The position numbers and the translations under genes were made by a program. From Anniella stebbinsi (taxonomy: Eukaryota > Chordata > Lepidosauria > Squamata > Anniellidae), in the NCBI GenBank assembly GCA_029215795.1, contig JARDYH010000003.1, positions 262,727,562 to 262,791,561 on the forward strand: a stretch of DNA of 64,000 nucleotides, given 5' to 3'. Under the pieces are notes generated by a model. The model did not search any database. It saw only the letters and a program-made list of their open reading frames with translations, and was not told where the DNA came from. Shown here piece by piece: positions 53,218-63,716 of the stretch. The stretch's first letter is position 1; every line of letters starts with the position of its first letter.

Positions 53218-53462
53218 AAGGCTCCACTAATTAATGTCAGCAACCCAAAGAACTGTGGCTTGTTAACCATCCAGTGAAGCTTATATTTCTTGAACAACCC
53301 ACCTTGAGAACCCATGGCTTGTTGTTGGGTTGTTCAGGGTAGTTAACAAGCCACCCTGTGGAAAATGTCCTGCATTCGGACAACAAGCTAACCTATGGTT
53401 CAACAACAACCCACATTCAGCAACTGAATGTGGGTTAGCGTGTTGTGTGAACCCAACCACTT
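53218..53462. repeat. AACCCA/TGGGTTG palindromic repeat
   Basis: Contains 'ctgtggcttgttaaccatcc' against 'agttaacaagccaccctgtg', and 'aacaacccacattcag' against 'ctgaatgtgggtt', giving nested inverted repeats. Similar motif use to 10.3 and 47.06 kb. Confidence 0.5.
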
Positions 53463-53464
53463 CT

Positions 53465-53626
53465 TATTAGGAGGTGATTTCTCCTTTGCTGGTGGTATTT
53501 AAGCAGAGGCTGAATGGCCATCTGTTAGGGATGCTGTAGCTGCACCCTGCAGTACAGAGCCTGGATTGAGCAGGGGGTTGGACTAGATGATCTCTGATAT
53601 CCCTCCCAACTCTATGATTCTATGTA
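53465..53626 (+). mobile_element. CR1 LINE 3' end
   Basis: 'ggctgaatggccatctgtta' and 'ggttggactagatgatctct' then 'ctcccaactctatgattcta' + 'tg' is the canonical CR1 terminus with the ATTCTATG end. Confidence 0.93.
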
Positions 53627-53639
53627 AGAAAGCAGCAGA

Positions 53640-53836
53640 ATCATTAATGCTACTGCTTATCTCTTTAATCTTTTTTATGTTTAATGTTTGTAATACTGTG
53701 ATATTTTATAGTTGTATTTTTTCCTGTTATTATTTTATTGCAGTTTTCTGGAGGGGTTTTATGATTGTAGAACACCCAGAGGGCATTTACCTGTTGGGTG
53801 GTATATACATTTAACAAGTAAATAAATAAATATGAG
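53640..53836 (+). mobile_element. LINE 3' tail
   Basis: T-rich UTR, then 'gtagaacacccagagggcat' and 'tgttgggtggtatatacatt' ending in (AAAT)n. A variant of the L2-like tail. Confidence 0.7.
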
Positions 53837-53839
53837 ACA

Positions 53840-55410
53840 GAATTTAATACTAAAGAGAAAGAGAATGAAGCAGACTTATCCCTGGGACCCAAGAATGAGG
53901 AAAAGACTGCAGACAACCTTTGAGTGGATGAAAACGGCAAAAACACAATACATGATCCATTAATGGAACAATAGATTTAGCACGCTTGTAGAAGTCATTC
54001 TTAAAGTTTGGCACCTCAATGACTTTGAAATTATACTGCTAATCATTATGTTTATTAAATTTGTGCTTTACTCTTGCCTGGTTTAATTGATTGGCCAGCT
54101 TCTAGATTTGGTATCTGTGTATGTCATGGTATCATTCTATACCAATAGCTATCTCAGTTCTCTGAGTACCAGGTCTTAGGTAGTCAAAATGGCACCATCC
54201 AAGGAGAAAGGGGGGAGGTATCAGAAAATCTAGGGGAGCCCCAAGATTTGGAGAAATACCAAAGATATATTTATTTAAAAAACACACCTAAAGAGTGCAA
54301 TCCTGCCCCACCCCCAGTCCAATAACCATGCTCACTGTGCATGAAATGCTGACTGACTCTTTGGGTGGTATGGGGGCGTGGAGAAGAAAACTGGGCATCG
54401 CAGGGGAGGGGGGATGGAATGGAATGACTAGACTCTGAACAGAAACACTGCATACTGCAAAATTTTGTTGCAGCTCTAGCACTAATTACAGTTCAGAACA
54501 AGCCAGCCTCCAAGCATTTTAGATAGTAAAGTTGGCATTGCCTAGCAAAGCCTTTCACAATTCTCAGCTCCTCCTAGCCAGCGGTTTGTTGCAGTTTGTT
54601 TCTTTTTGGGGTAAAAAAACCCATCAGTTCCGGCTATGCTAAATTTCTCTTCCAAAGCCGTGTTAGAAGCAAAGAGCTTCTGAGTGTTCCATGGTGACCA
54701 TTTTTTCTTTGCTTCTTACCAGTGAATCCCCTTAACCTCAGCACCACACTGTAACTAAGCCACAGTATTTCACTGCTGCGCATTTCCTAAGAGTAACTCA
54801 TTGGCTGGCTTCACTGGAAGCGAGGCCAATTTACGCCAGGCAGGCTGTGAAACACACCCACAATTTCCTTCGTGGAGCTAGTCAGGAATTTGTGTATTTG
54901 TTTATTTTTTCATGGAAGCTTGTTTAATTGCTCTCTTTGTGACCTGGACTCTCGGAGGAGCCGGCTCCAAATGTTTTCCTCATTTTCCGGCAGAGGTTTG
55001 CTCCACTGTGACCTCATGCTAGGAAAGGGTGGGTCGCCTTATAATGTGGGAAGCTCATGGGCAGTGCGTCTCAGAGAGATCTGTGCGATCAAATCCTGAG
55101 CAAAGCTGTGCATTAACTGCTGACTGGAATGAGTTGGATTCTAGCCAGGAGGTTGGGACGAGGCTGTTGTACAGACACTAAGTGAGTTGTGCTATACCTT
55201 AAAATAGTACCAGGCCTGTTGGACAAAAAGAACTGGAGGGTTGTCACTTACCTCATTCTAGAACACATTCTTTTTCTCAACAATGGCTTAGATGGTTTGA
55301 GGCTGTTTTACCCCACCTGTTCTTTTGGTTTGCAGGTGCTTGTTAAGGCATTTGCTCAAGTGACATCAAAGAGCTGCTTTTAGCTGCTCTTGTGAATGAC
55401 GGCCTGCTAC
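53840..55410. other. gene-free interval
   Basis: Little is recognisable except a possible MITE end 'taaagagtgcaatcctgccc' near 54,290. 54,490-55,400 is repeat-poor complex sequence with no exon that I can support. Confidence 0.45.
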
Positions 55411-56160
55411 TCATGAGAACATAAGAAGAGCCCTGCTGGATCAGACGAAGGGTCCACCTAGTTCTATTCACACTGTGGCCAACCAGCTCTCAGCCAGGGA
55501 CCAACAAAGCAAGACATGGTGCAACAGCACCTAGGCTGACCATATGAAAAGGAGGACAGGGCTCCTGTAACTTTAACAGTTGTAGAGGAAAGGGAATTTC
55601 AGCCAGTGTCATTTGTATGCAATTACTTCCTGTGAAATTCCCTCTTCATCACCACAGTTAAAGTTGCAGGCACTATACTAGAGTGACCAGATACAAAAGA
55701 AGGCAGGGCCCCTGCAACTTTAACTGTGGTGATGAAGAGGGAATTTCACCAGGAACTAATTGCATACAAATGACACTGGCTGAAATTCCCTTTTCTCTAC
55801 AGCTGTTAAAGTTACATGAGCCCTGACCTGGATTTTATCTGGTCACTCTAACAGCACCCTCCCACCCATGGTCCCCAGCAGATGGTGTATATAGGCTTAC
55901 TGCCTCTGATACTGGAGGTAGCACGTAGCCATCAGGAGTAGTAGCCATTGATAGCCTCCTCCAGGAATTTATCCAACCCCCTTTTAAAGCCATCTCAAGT
56001 GGTGGCCATCACTACAACTTGTGGGAGTGAATTCCATAGTTTAACGATGCACTGTGTGAAGGACTTCCTTTGTTCTGTCCTGAATCTCCCACCTATCAGC
56101 TTCATGGGATGACCCCATTGGGTTCTAGTATTTGTTTTGGTCACTGGAACAAAAGGTCTT
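55411..56160 (-). mobile_element. CR1-like LINE 3' end, split by hAT copy P
   Basis: Plus-strand text 'gaacataagaagagccctgc', 'tggatcagacgaagggtcca', then after the MITE 'ttactgcctctgatactgga', 'ccattgatagcctcctccag', 'gtgaattccatagtttaacg' and 'atgaccccattgggttctag'. It is the reverse complement of the CR1-like end that also carries the peptides seen at 19.4 kb. Confidence 0.85.
55532..55850. mobile_element. hAT-type inverted-dimer MITE, copy P, mixed ends
   Basis: The left end is TAGGCTGACCATATGAAAAG (the 'catatg' type). The right end is the inverse of 'gaccagataaaatccaggtc' (the 'aaaatccag' type), ending ggtcactcta. The exact duplication acagcacc flanks it (55524-55531 and 55851-55858), so the mixed-end form transposed as a unit. 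Centre oriented as in copy E. Confidence 0.93.
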
Positions 56161-56164
56161 GAAG

Positions 56165-56484
56165 TAGGGTGACCAGATAAAATCCAGGTCAGGGCTCCTG
56201 TAACTTTAACAGTTGTAGAGAAAAGGGAATTTCAGCCAGTGTCATTTGTATGCAATTAGTTCCTGGTGAAATTCCCTCTTCATCACAACAGTTAGAGTTG
56301 CAGGGGCCCTGCCTTCTTTTGTATATGATCACTCTAGTATAGTGCCTGCACCTTTAACTGTTGTGATGAAGAGGGAATATCACTAGGAACTAATTGCATA
56401 CAAATGACCCTGACTGAAATTCCCTTTTCTCTACAAGTGTTAAAGTTACATGAACCCTGACCTGGATTTTATCTGGTCACCCTA
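56165..56484. mobile_element. hAT-type inverted-dimer MITE, copy Q
   Basis: Ends are TAGGGTGACCAGATAAAATC and its inverse. The exact duplication tcttgaag flanks it (56157-56164 and 56485-56492). Centre oriented as in copy A. It begins 5 bp after the end of the CR1 fragment. Confidence 0.94.
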
Positions 56485-56564
56485 TCTTGAAGTAGTGTAT
56501 TTTGGGCTTTCCTGATAAGGTGATAAGGTGAGGGGAATTGAAGCAGGAAAGTGTGAAATGCAGC

Positions 56565-56695
56565 TTTCCCCTTCCTTCAGAAGTTTTGGATTACATTTAC
56601 CACCAGCCCCACCAGCATGGCCAATGGTTGGGGCTGATGGTAACTGTAGTTCAAGACATCTAGAGAACACCACGTTGAGGAAGGCTGTGCTATGC
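56565..56695. repeat. palindromic repeat (1.36 kb family)
   Basis: 'ccaccagccccaccagcatg' and 'gccaatggttggggctgatgg' form an inverted centre, flanked by 'ggattacatttacc' against 'ggtaactgtagttc'. Confidence 0.58.
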
Positions 56696-56699
56696 TGTG

Positions 56700-57545
56700 A
56701 ATTGTTCATCGTGCAGGTTTTTGTGACATCAGCCCAGAGGTGTGTGAAATTTTAAAGAGCTGTTTCTGCCACAGCTATAAAAAGGCCTTAACTTAGGGTT
56801 GGGCAGGAGGTAGATCTGGAACTACTTGTAGATCTTTGGTGATTTGCAGTAAATTGGCAAGGATTTCTGACTATAGCCACTGCAATACGATCCCCCTTCC
56901 TAAATTATACTGGTGTAATTAAGAGATTTTAAGATGACCAAGAATGGATTTTTGTGCAGGAGGACTGTGAGTTCTGTTCCGTTCTGGTACTCAAAGCTAA
57001 TTCCTAGGGTTAGGAAGACATCTTTAATTCTAAGTGTATGTCTTTTGCCTCGGGTTCTAGCTAATGGATCTCAGGTCTTTAGTTAAAGACAGAGTAGAGT
57101 CCACAAGCCTGACATCTGCCCACTCTTTCCCTAGTTTACACTTCCCGTGGTGGGATCGTACCGGCGTGTGTCTACCAGCTAGAAAACTGAGCGTGCATTC
57201 ATGGAATTGCAAAAGATAAATCATCCTGGCTGAGCCCTCTGTGCTTTCGGTTTCAGAAACCTACTCCATGGATATAATATCAAAGAACCTTCTCCCACCC
57301 CATCCCTGTGCTTTGAGCTCTTCTTGCATCATCGAAAAAAAACCTTTGTAGGTGGTAGTGTTGTCACCAAGATCCCCCACTTTCCTGGGACAAACCATGA
57401 GGTGGCTGGCTTGGAGCGACTGCCATGCAGAATATCTTTCAAGGGGCTCCTTGTGGTGTGCTCTACGATAAGAATCAGTGCCCCATGAGAACAGAACATG
57501 AGTTAAAGAAAATTAAATTTTTGTCAAAATAAAGGAACTCAACAC
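56700..57545. other. gene-free interval
   Basis: I recognise no repeat family or coding signal. The sequence is of average composition. Confidence 0.4.
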
Positions 57546-57790
57546 ACATGGACCATTTCTACACTGGCCTTTTGACCTGGGGTTGTCCCTGTGTGCTCCC
57601 TGCGCATTTAAATGATGTACAGGGACTCCCGGGGGCAGGAAGACAAAGAAACCTTGGGAAAACCCGATTCTTCCAGCGGTCTCGGGGCCGTCCCTAGACT
57701 GCAGGAAGTGTGGGTGCCCATCCCGCCTGGTGCCCGCTTACTTACTTGTCATCAGGGGAGAGGGGGCTACATTTTCACCATCCATGGGAT

Positions 57791-58427
57791 TAGGGTGACC
57801 AGATTTTGGAAAGCAAAATCCAGGTCCAAAATGGCCACCACACCAAAGCAGCCCCCCAAACATAAAATAAAAAAATTAAAAAGGCCACCTGCCATGCGGC
57901 CAACAGACACCCCTGCCACCCCCACCAGAAACAAACCCCCCCACCAAGCCACCCGCCCCCCCAAAAAACCCAGCCCGGACCTACCGGGTCCTCCGCTGCC
58001 ACCGCCGATCTCCTCCACTGCCGCGTGACCCCCTGCAGCCCCCTCACCCTTCTTGCCCTGCTCCTGGGCTCCCTGGAGGTATCTGAGGAACAGCAGCAGC
58101 ATGCAAAAGAGGAGGAAGAGCCTGCTTTAAAATGCCCGCGCTGCTCCCAGCCTCCGCAGGAAACAAGTGCTCAGCATTAGGGAGCGTCAACAAATTCCTT
58201 GTCTGGTGGCTAAAGCAGTTAGCTTTAGCCACCAGACAAGGAATTTGTTCACGCTCCCTAATGCTGAGCACTTGTTTCTTGCAGAGGCAAGGGAGCAGCG
58301 TGGGCATTTAAGGGCGGGAGGAGAGCTAATCCTTTCCCCGGTTTGCTCCCGCACTCCCCCTGTCGGCCCGGATTGCCCCAGTTTTCCCGGTTAGGACCGG
58401 GAAATCCAGGGCGATCTGGTCACCCTA
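57791..58427. mobile_element. 637-bp hAT-type element with unrelated interior
   Basis: Ends are TAGGGTGACCAGATTTTGGA and 'gcgatctggtcaccct(a)', the same first 13 bases as the inverted-dimer MITEs. Flanks catgggat (57783-57790) and aatgggat (58427-58434) match at 7 of 8. The interior is quite different: C-rich, with CCACC and CCCCC runs, then a long perfect-like hairpin near 58.2 kb. The open frames (proline-rich on plus, glycine-rich on minus) come from that composition and show no transposase motif. It probably used the same transposase as the MITEs. Confidence 0.85.
58160..58278. repeat. 56-bp-arm hairpin inside the hAT element
   Basis: The left arm (58,160-58,215, starting gaaacaagtgctcagcatta) and right arm (58,223-58,278, ending taatgctgagcacttgtttc) are reverse complements except for one or two positions near 'gtcaac/gttcac'. 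The loop is 7 bases (cagttag). A transcript would form a stem the size of a pre-miRNA or siRNA precursor. Confidence 0.88.
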
Positions 58428-59493
58428 ATGGGATGGCAAAGGGGGGAGGGACGTCATTTCAGAGGGGGAAATCTTTCTTTAAAAAAACTACCTTTTCTGA
58501 TGGAGTGGGTTGCGACCGGCCCCGCTGCTTAAAAAAAAATGGTGGCCATGACATCCCAGCTTCCTCCCGGGAGGTCATGTGCCATGTGTGCATACTGGGG
58601 AAGGGGCTCACAATCAGGATATCGTGAGAGCCTCCCCCCTCCCTCCCGGAACGCTGGGAGGTGTAGAAAGGCCCATGGTCTCAGCTTCATTCTATGGCTC
58701 TGTGAAGTTCCATGCCCCCTATGGGCAATTGGGGGAGGGAGTTCAATTGTGTTTCTTCTTCTTTCTACAGTAGTCAGGATAATACTGCTGTTTTCATTTT
58801 TTAAATTTCAGATGTCACGAACAGTGGCAGTAGTCCAGGAAGGCAGTGATGGAATTTGGGCTGCAAATTTGTCCTAGCTGAATGGGCCAACAGTAGTGCC
58901 TGTTTTTAATAGTTAGTGATAAATGTTTTGGGTCTTTTCTTTGCAAATTACTTGGATGAAGAATGTGGGACAGAATATATTTTAGGTTTAATTTAGAGTT
59001 AATTGATATAGCAATTTAAATAGTAAAAACTCAACCCTTTGCATTTTACTGGATGCTCTTAAACGGGATTCAAAATCCAAACATTTTAAAGATGTTTGGA
59101 TTATAATATTGAAGAAGTGAATAGATTTTGTCTTGACACTACAATGAGAACTTTCATACACACATCCCTGAAATGCTATAATAACAGACAAAACCAAACT
59201 AGGTCTAGGTTGGTCTTTAAATTGGTTGCTCTTGAAGAAGATTGTAAGAATTGGAATGTGTTGAACAAATATTGTGCACCTTCAGATGTTCCCTCTTTTG
59301 GTTCTGCCATCTTTTCATCTCCAGAGTTCTGGGCATCTTCAGGATTATATGTTTGAATGTTCTTCCATGTAAAACAACAACAACAAAAAATCCTTATATG
59401 TAGTGAATTACTGAATCTGGGGCAGGGCTGTGATGAGCTATGTGAGGTTTGGAGAAAGTGAACAGGGAATGTTCTTCTGCCTTTCCCATAATA

Positions 59494-59872
59494 CTAGATC
59501 CCAATGGGGTCATCCCCTGAAGCAGAATGTTGGGAGATTCTGGACAGATAAAAGGATATTTCTTTACACAGCACAGTTAAACTATGGAATTCGCTACTAC
59601 AAGATGTAGCAACGGCCACCAACTTGGACATCATTAAACGGGGTGGGGGTGGGGGTTAGACAAATACATGGAGGATAATGCTGTCAATGGGAACTAGTCA
59701 TGTATATTACCTTCACTATCAGAGACAGAATGTATCTGAATGCCAGTTGCTGGAGAATATGAGCAGGACAGTGCTAATGTGGGCTTCCGACAGGAATCTG
59801 GTATGAACAGAATGCTGAACTAGATAGGCCTTTGGTCTGATCCAACACACAGCTCTTCTTATGTTCTTATGT
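59494..59872 (+). mobile_element. CR1-like LINE 3' end
   Basis: 'aatggggtcatcccctgaag', 'ctggacagataaaaggatat', 'cagttaaactatggaattcg', then 'ggcctttggtctgatccaac' and 'agctcttcttatgttcttat' + 'g'. This is the plus-strand version of the 55.41 kb copy, almost complete in this region. Confidence 0.87.
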
Positions 59873-59905
59873 TTGTGAAACTGTGACTCAAATAAAGGCA
59901 TTTTA

Positions 59906-59975
59906 GGGCGCAATTATATGCATGTTTAGACAGACAAAAGTCCTACAACTCCCAGCGTTCCCAGCCAGCAAATTA
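59906..59975. mobile_element. PIF/Harbinger-like MITE, left half
   Basis: TTA (59903-59905) then gggcgcaattatatgcatgt and 'aaagtcctacaactcccagc'. The right half is missing. Confidence 0.7.
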
Positions 59976-60169
59976 GATCCTTCCCAAATCTTATTATTGT
60001 CTCATAATACTGCCTTATTATTAATCTTTGTAAGGCATTCGTCTTTTATAGCTGAAGAGAGGAGTAAAAATACTGTTCAGTAAATCAATCAATCTTGCAA
60101 CCTGTTCTCCTATGAGAGTCTGTATGAACTTGAATGAGAGGCATATTTGCATGGACCTTTGTTTAACTG

Positions 60170-60240
60170 CTGTAGTTTGCATCAGACTTGTGATAGTTAG
60201 TACTCTGAAAAGCGGCTAAGAAATGTTTTAAATAAATAAT
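60170..60240 (+). repeat. LINE tail fragment
   Basis: 'ctgaaaagcggctaagaaat' then 'gttttaaataaataat' looks like a LINE 3' tail end. Confidence 0.45.
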
Positions 60241-60293
60241 CAAGGGAGAACTGTAGGATTTGCAGTTTGGTGCAAGAGGGACGGACACTTTAA

Positions 60294-60645
60294 GAGTGTC
60301 TCTACATTATGGGAAATCACATTGCTTACTCAGGGCTTTTGTGCTTCCTGTTCTTTGGCGTGATTATTATGAACTGTATTACACAGGCAGAGAGGGGCGC
60401 CCCATTCTTTGAATCAAATACTTCCCTTCCTTCACTTCTATTGAGACAGCACCATCTAGTGGCAGAAGATCGCACCCACCCACCCCCAGCTACTACCACT
60501 TTAAAAGTGGTTCTTTTCATACGGGGATTTCTAGGAGATACCACAGGAGATGTTATGGTCATTCACAACGTCAAGTAATGGACCTGGAAATTTCAGTGAG
60601 TGGCCAATCATGAGCATGCAATAAATCGCTTGTTTAGAGGAGCCC
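60294..60645 (+). mobile_element. TIR element with TAA duplication
   Basis: The left end gagtgtctctacattatggg and the right end 'gcttgtttagaggagccc' are imperfect inverted repeats (GGGCTCCTCTAAACA against GAGTGTCTCTACATT). TAA flanks both ends (60291-60293 and 60646-60648), as for PIF/Harbinger. The core has 'gcaccatctagtgg' and the 3' part 'gagtggccaatcatgagcat'. Related pieces are at 15.2, 26.2 and 30.6 kb. No transposase frame. Confidence 0.75.
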
Positions 60646-60899
60646 TAAGGCAGTTCTTAAGTGAGTTCTACCTCCTGTTCCCACACTTATTTAGAAAACC
60701 CAAAGTTGACATTGCCTTTGGGGAGATATACGTGCTATTGCTGCTTCTGCGATTTATGCATCTTTTTGTTGTGAGCTGGGGCTGGGCTCATCTTTGGCAG
60801 AGCAACAACAGTCCTTTTCTCCCACCCAAATTCCCAGAGAATTTTGGGAACCACTTCTAAAGGGGTTAAAAAAACCTTAGTGTCTGAAATCACAGATGC

Positions 60900-60902
<3 letters not shown>

Positions 60903-60942
<40 letters not shown>
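60903..60942. repeat. (TA)n microsatellite
   Basis: A pure TA run of about 38 bases after 'gcgtgtg'. Confidence 0.95.
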
Positions 60943-60945
<3 letters not shown>

Positions 60946-60949
60946 GCGC

Positions 60950-61645
60950 AATGGTGGCACTTAAAAGTGGGAGGAAGATGTAACATTGATTACTCCAGCA
61001 ACCTGGCTGTGTCAATTTCACAGCTTTCTAGCGGGTGGGGGCTAGGAGGAATGGCTGTGATTAGAAATTAAGAAAACAGAGCAACTAGACTTTCCCTTTC
61101 GCCTGTAGCAAGGATTCTCCCCTATTACATTTGTGATAGCAGGCTATTGAGGGCAAGCGCCACAGAGGCTGTAAGGGGGAAATGCTCCTGTTGTTCTACA
61201 GAACTGATCCTCTTTACACAGCCTGAGAAAGTAGTTTCCCCACCATGGTGATACTAAACACACTATGCCTGCTAAATCGCCTTGTTTTCCATTTGCTGAA
61301 AGATGTATTCAGGTACTTCACCTTGAAAAGCCCCTGATGGAGATCTAGTAAATACTGTTGTTTGTTGTCCAGCAGTACAAGCGAGCAATGAAACACTTGC
61401 TATCTCATTGTAGCCTAAACAGTGGGCCAAAGTAATACTTGGCAGAGAAATCCAAATAGATGTGTTGGGAATATGGGCAGAGAGGATCCTATAAGCATAG
61501 TTTTAACATTTTGCAAACAGATTAAAAACCGACCCCCCCCCCTAAAAAAGCCCCCACAAAAAAACAAGGATTCACAAAGGTTACAAAATTAAGTGAAGAC
61601 TTTGTTTTAGTTCTAGGGAGGATTCGGTCTATGAAATAATAACTC
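60950..61645. other. gene-free interval
   Basis: No repeat family or exon is recognised. A C tract occurs at about 61,531-61,540. Confidence 0.4.
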
Positions 61646-61654
61646 ATTAAAGGC

Positions 61655-61780
61655 AATATCCAGTGGAGGGGGGCAGCTCCGATCGCAATGGGGTGGTGAA
61701 CTCACTCCGGATTTCAGTCAGAACTCTAAACGAGCTATCCAAGCTGCACCTTGGAGCCAACAGTCTCCACTGGTAAGATC
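61655..61780. repeat. piece of the 7.86 kb palindromic MITE family
   Basis: 'atttcagtcagaactctaaa' and 'cgagctatccaagctgcacc' match the centre of the 7,861-8,011 element, with inverted outer pieces ccagtggagg/ctccactgg. Confidence 0.6.
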
Positions 61781-62064
61781 TTTAAAGTAATACCTATAAT
61801 GGGATATTGCATTTTGAACACAGCCAGTGTTCAAAATACAATATGCAAGCTTTTGGGTTTTAAGAGAACGTTTTCTCAGGCTTGATGTAAAAAAGAAAAA
61901 ATGGATGTTGCCGATTATGGACATGCTGTAAAAACTAGTTTATCTTTGTCTGTAGGCTTCTGTTGTCATCTCCACACTATTTAGTCTAGAATAGCTGCAT
62001 AGAAATCAGCGAGATGACTCCACAGTACGATTTGTTTGAGTGTTGATAGTCCAGTCTGCTAGAT

Positions 62065-62135
62065 AATAAGAATAATGAGCATTTATATAGCTTTTTCAAG
62101 TGTTCAAAGGGCTTCATGTATACTAGCCAAAAAAC
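62065..62135 (+). repeat. possible old SINE/LINE end
   Basis: 'gagcatttatatagcttttt' then 'caagtgttcaaagggcttca' resembles the end of old amniote retroposons (gcatttatatagcgc). Weak. Confidence 0.35.
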
Positions 62136-62504
62136 ATTTCACAGCCCATTTGTTCATCCATGGCATTCCTGTTTAAAATCAGTAACAACCCCATGGAACC
62201 CAATGGGTTGCAGAACACAGTACTGTTTTTTCTAGAACAAAAGTCGCACTTCTTTCTCCTGCTAGGATATCAAGGAGACGGTTTTCTAAACAAAGGAGAG
62301 ATCAAGTCAGGGAAGTGGAAACATATTTAATCTTGATTTGCACCAATTACTTTTGCTACCAGTTAACTTCTAGGCATCATTTCAATGTTCTGATTTTAGC
62401 TCTTAAGCCCTAACAAAGTCTGGGTTCTAAAGGAATTTTGTTAATGAATGTTACTAGCCTCCAAAAATGTTTAGTAGCCTGCATTTCCGGCTTGGGGCCA
62501 GACT

Positions 62505-62697
62505 ATCTGAAGGATCAGTGGTAGTAAGCCTGTATGCACCAGTTGCTGAGGAACATGGGTGGGAGGATGCTGTTGCACTATGTCCTGCTTGTGGTTCCCT
62601 GGTCGACAGCCGGTTGGCCACTGTGTGAACAGAGTGCTGGACTAGATGGACCCTTGGTCTGATCCAGCCTCAGGGCTCTTCTTATGTTCTTATCGCA
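62505..62697 (+). mobile_element. CR1-like LINE 3' end
   Basis: 'ttggccactgtgtgaacaga' and 'gtgctggactagatggaccc' then 'ggctcttcttatgttcttat'. Same 3' end as the 59.49 kb copy. Confidence 0.85.
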
Positions 62698-63121
62698 TCC
62701 TCCCATATGTACCTGCCCAGACCCTAAGATCATCTTCAGTAGTCCTTCTGAGCCCCTGCCAAAGTAAGTGAGGCAGGTGGCCATCGGTAAGGGCGTCTTT
62801 TCTGCTGTGACATCCGGGCTATGGTATGAGCTCCCTAGAGAGGTTCACCTGGTGCCTACGTTGTATTTCTTTCAGCACTTAGGGGAAGACCTTTTTATTT
62901 CCCTAGTATTTTGGCATCCTAGACTTTTAGCTCAGCCGTTTAAAATCTGTATTTTAAATCTCTGCATTGGAGCTAGGTTTTATTCTGGTTGTACTTTTTA
63001 TATTTAGCTTTCATATTTTATATTTTATGCATTATCTTGTGGATTTAATTTTTGCGAACCGTCCAGAGAGCTTCGGCTATTGGGCAGTATTGAAATGAAA
63101 TGAATAAATAAATAAATAAAT
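62698..63121 (+). mobile_element. L2-like LINE, 3' end
   Basis: 'gaggcaggtggccatcggta' and 'cttttctgctgtgacatccg' parallel the R.FSAV..L codons. The frame goes on to VHLVPTLYFF, then a T-rich UTR, 'gaaccgtccagagagcttcg' and an (AAAT)n end at 63,103-63,121. The insertion follows the CR1 end directly. Confidence 0.8.
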
Positions 63122-63479
63122 TTCCATGCTGACTGCAGAGGAAAGGGAGCTAGCTGCCTTCTCTATGGCCAGCATGGAAGACAGGCTAGTAACCTCTTAG
63201 CAATATCTAAGCAGATGGGCAGAAAAGGGAAGGAGCAAGCCATTCAACCTCGGCCAGCTCGCTTCATTTCCCTGCTGGTTGTGGAAAAAGGGATTTTCCT
63301 TCCTGCATAGCTAGCACAGAAATGAAGTGGACAGGCATAGCAGGTACAAAGTCATCCCATCCACCACCTCACTCACTTGTCCACATGGAATTCCATGCAT
63401 TCACCTGCATATAATTTCTGGCCGCCAGTGGTGACCAGGAGAGTAAATACAAGGCTTTTTGACAGACATATCTGACGCC

Positions 63480-63716
63480 AGATCTAGACCAAGCAGGACA
63501 TAGCACTATGAAAGTGGTATATGGCGGCCGGATCTACACCCGTTTTATAGCGGTATCAAAGTGCGCTGACAACTGTTGGGGCCATGACACATTCCTTATA
63601 CCGCTTTCATACCGCTTTCATAGTGCTATATCCTGCTTGGTGTAGATGTGTCATGGGCCCCAACAGTTGTCAGTGCACTTCAATACCACTATAAAGCAAT
63701 AGTGTAGATCCTGCCT
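63480..63716. mobile_element. palindromic MITE, GGCCAGATCTACAC family, composite
   Basis: The left end gccagatctagaccaagcag and the right end 'agtgtagatcctgcc' are inverted. A second inner start 'ggccggatctacacc' at about 63,533 and an inner end 'tgcttggtgtagatg' at about 63,635-63,649 show one member inside or fused to another. 'ccccaacagttgtcagtgca' occurs inverted against 'gcgctgacaactgttggggc'. Possible duplication tctgac/tctgag. Confidence 0.78.

Larger units (their letters stand above)
57550..58674. mobile_element. TIR element hosting a nested hAT element
   Basis: The left end ggaccatttctacactggcc and the right end 'gtgtagaaaggccc' (58,661-58,674) are inverted repeats of about 14 bp. 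Removing the nested element at 57,791-58,427 leaves roughly 490 bp. The interior is GC-rich with 'cccgggggcagg' and 'ctcccgggagg'. The outer flanks do not give a convincing duplication, so the outer element is less certain than the inner one. Confidence 0.55.

Noticed and set aside
57612..58028. Proline-rich frame of 138 codons
   Set aside because: It crosses the boundary of the nested hAT element at 57,791 and reflects its CCACC-rich interior. Not a gene.
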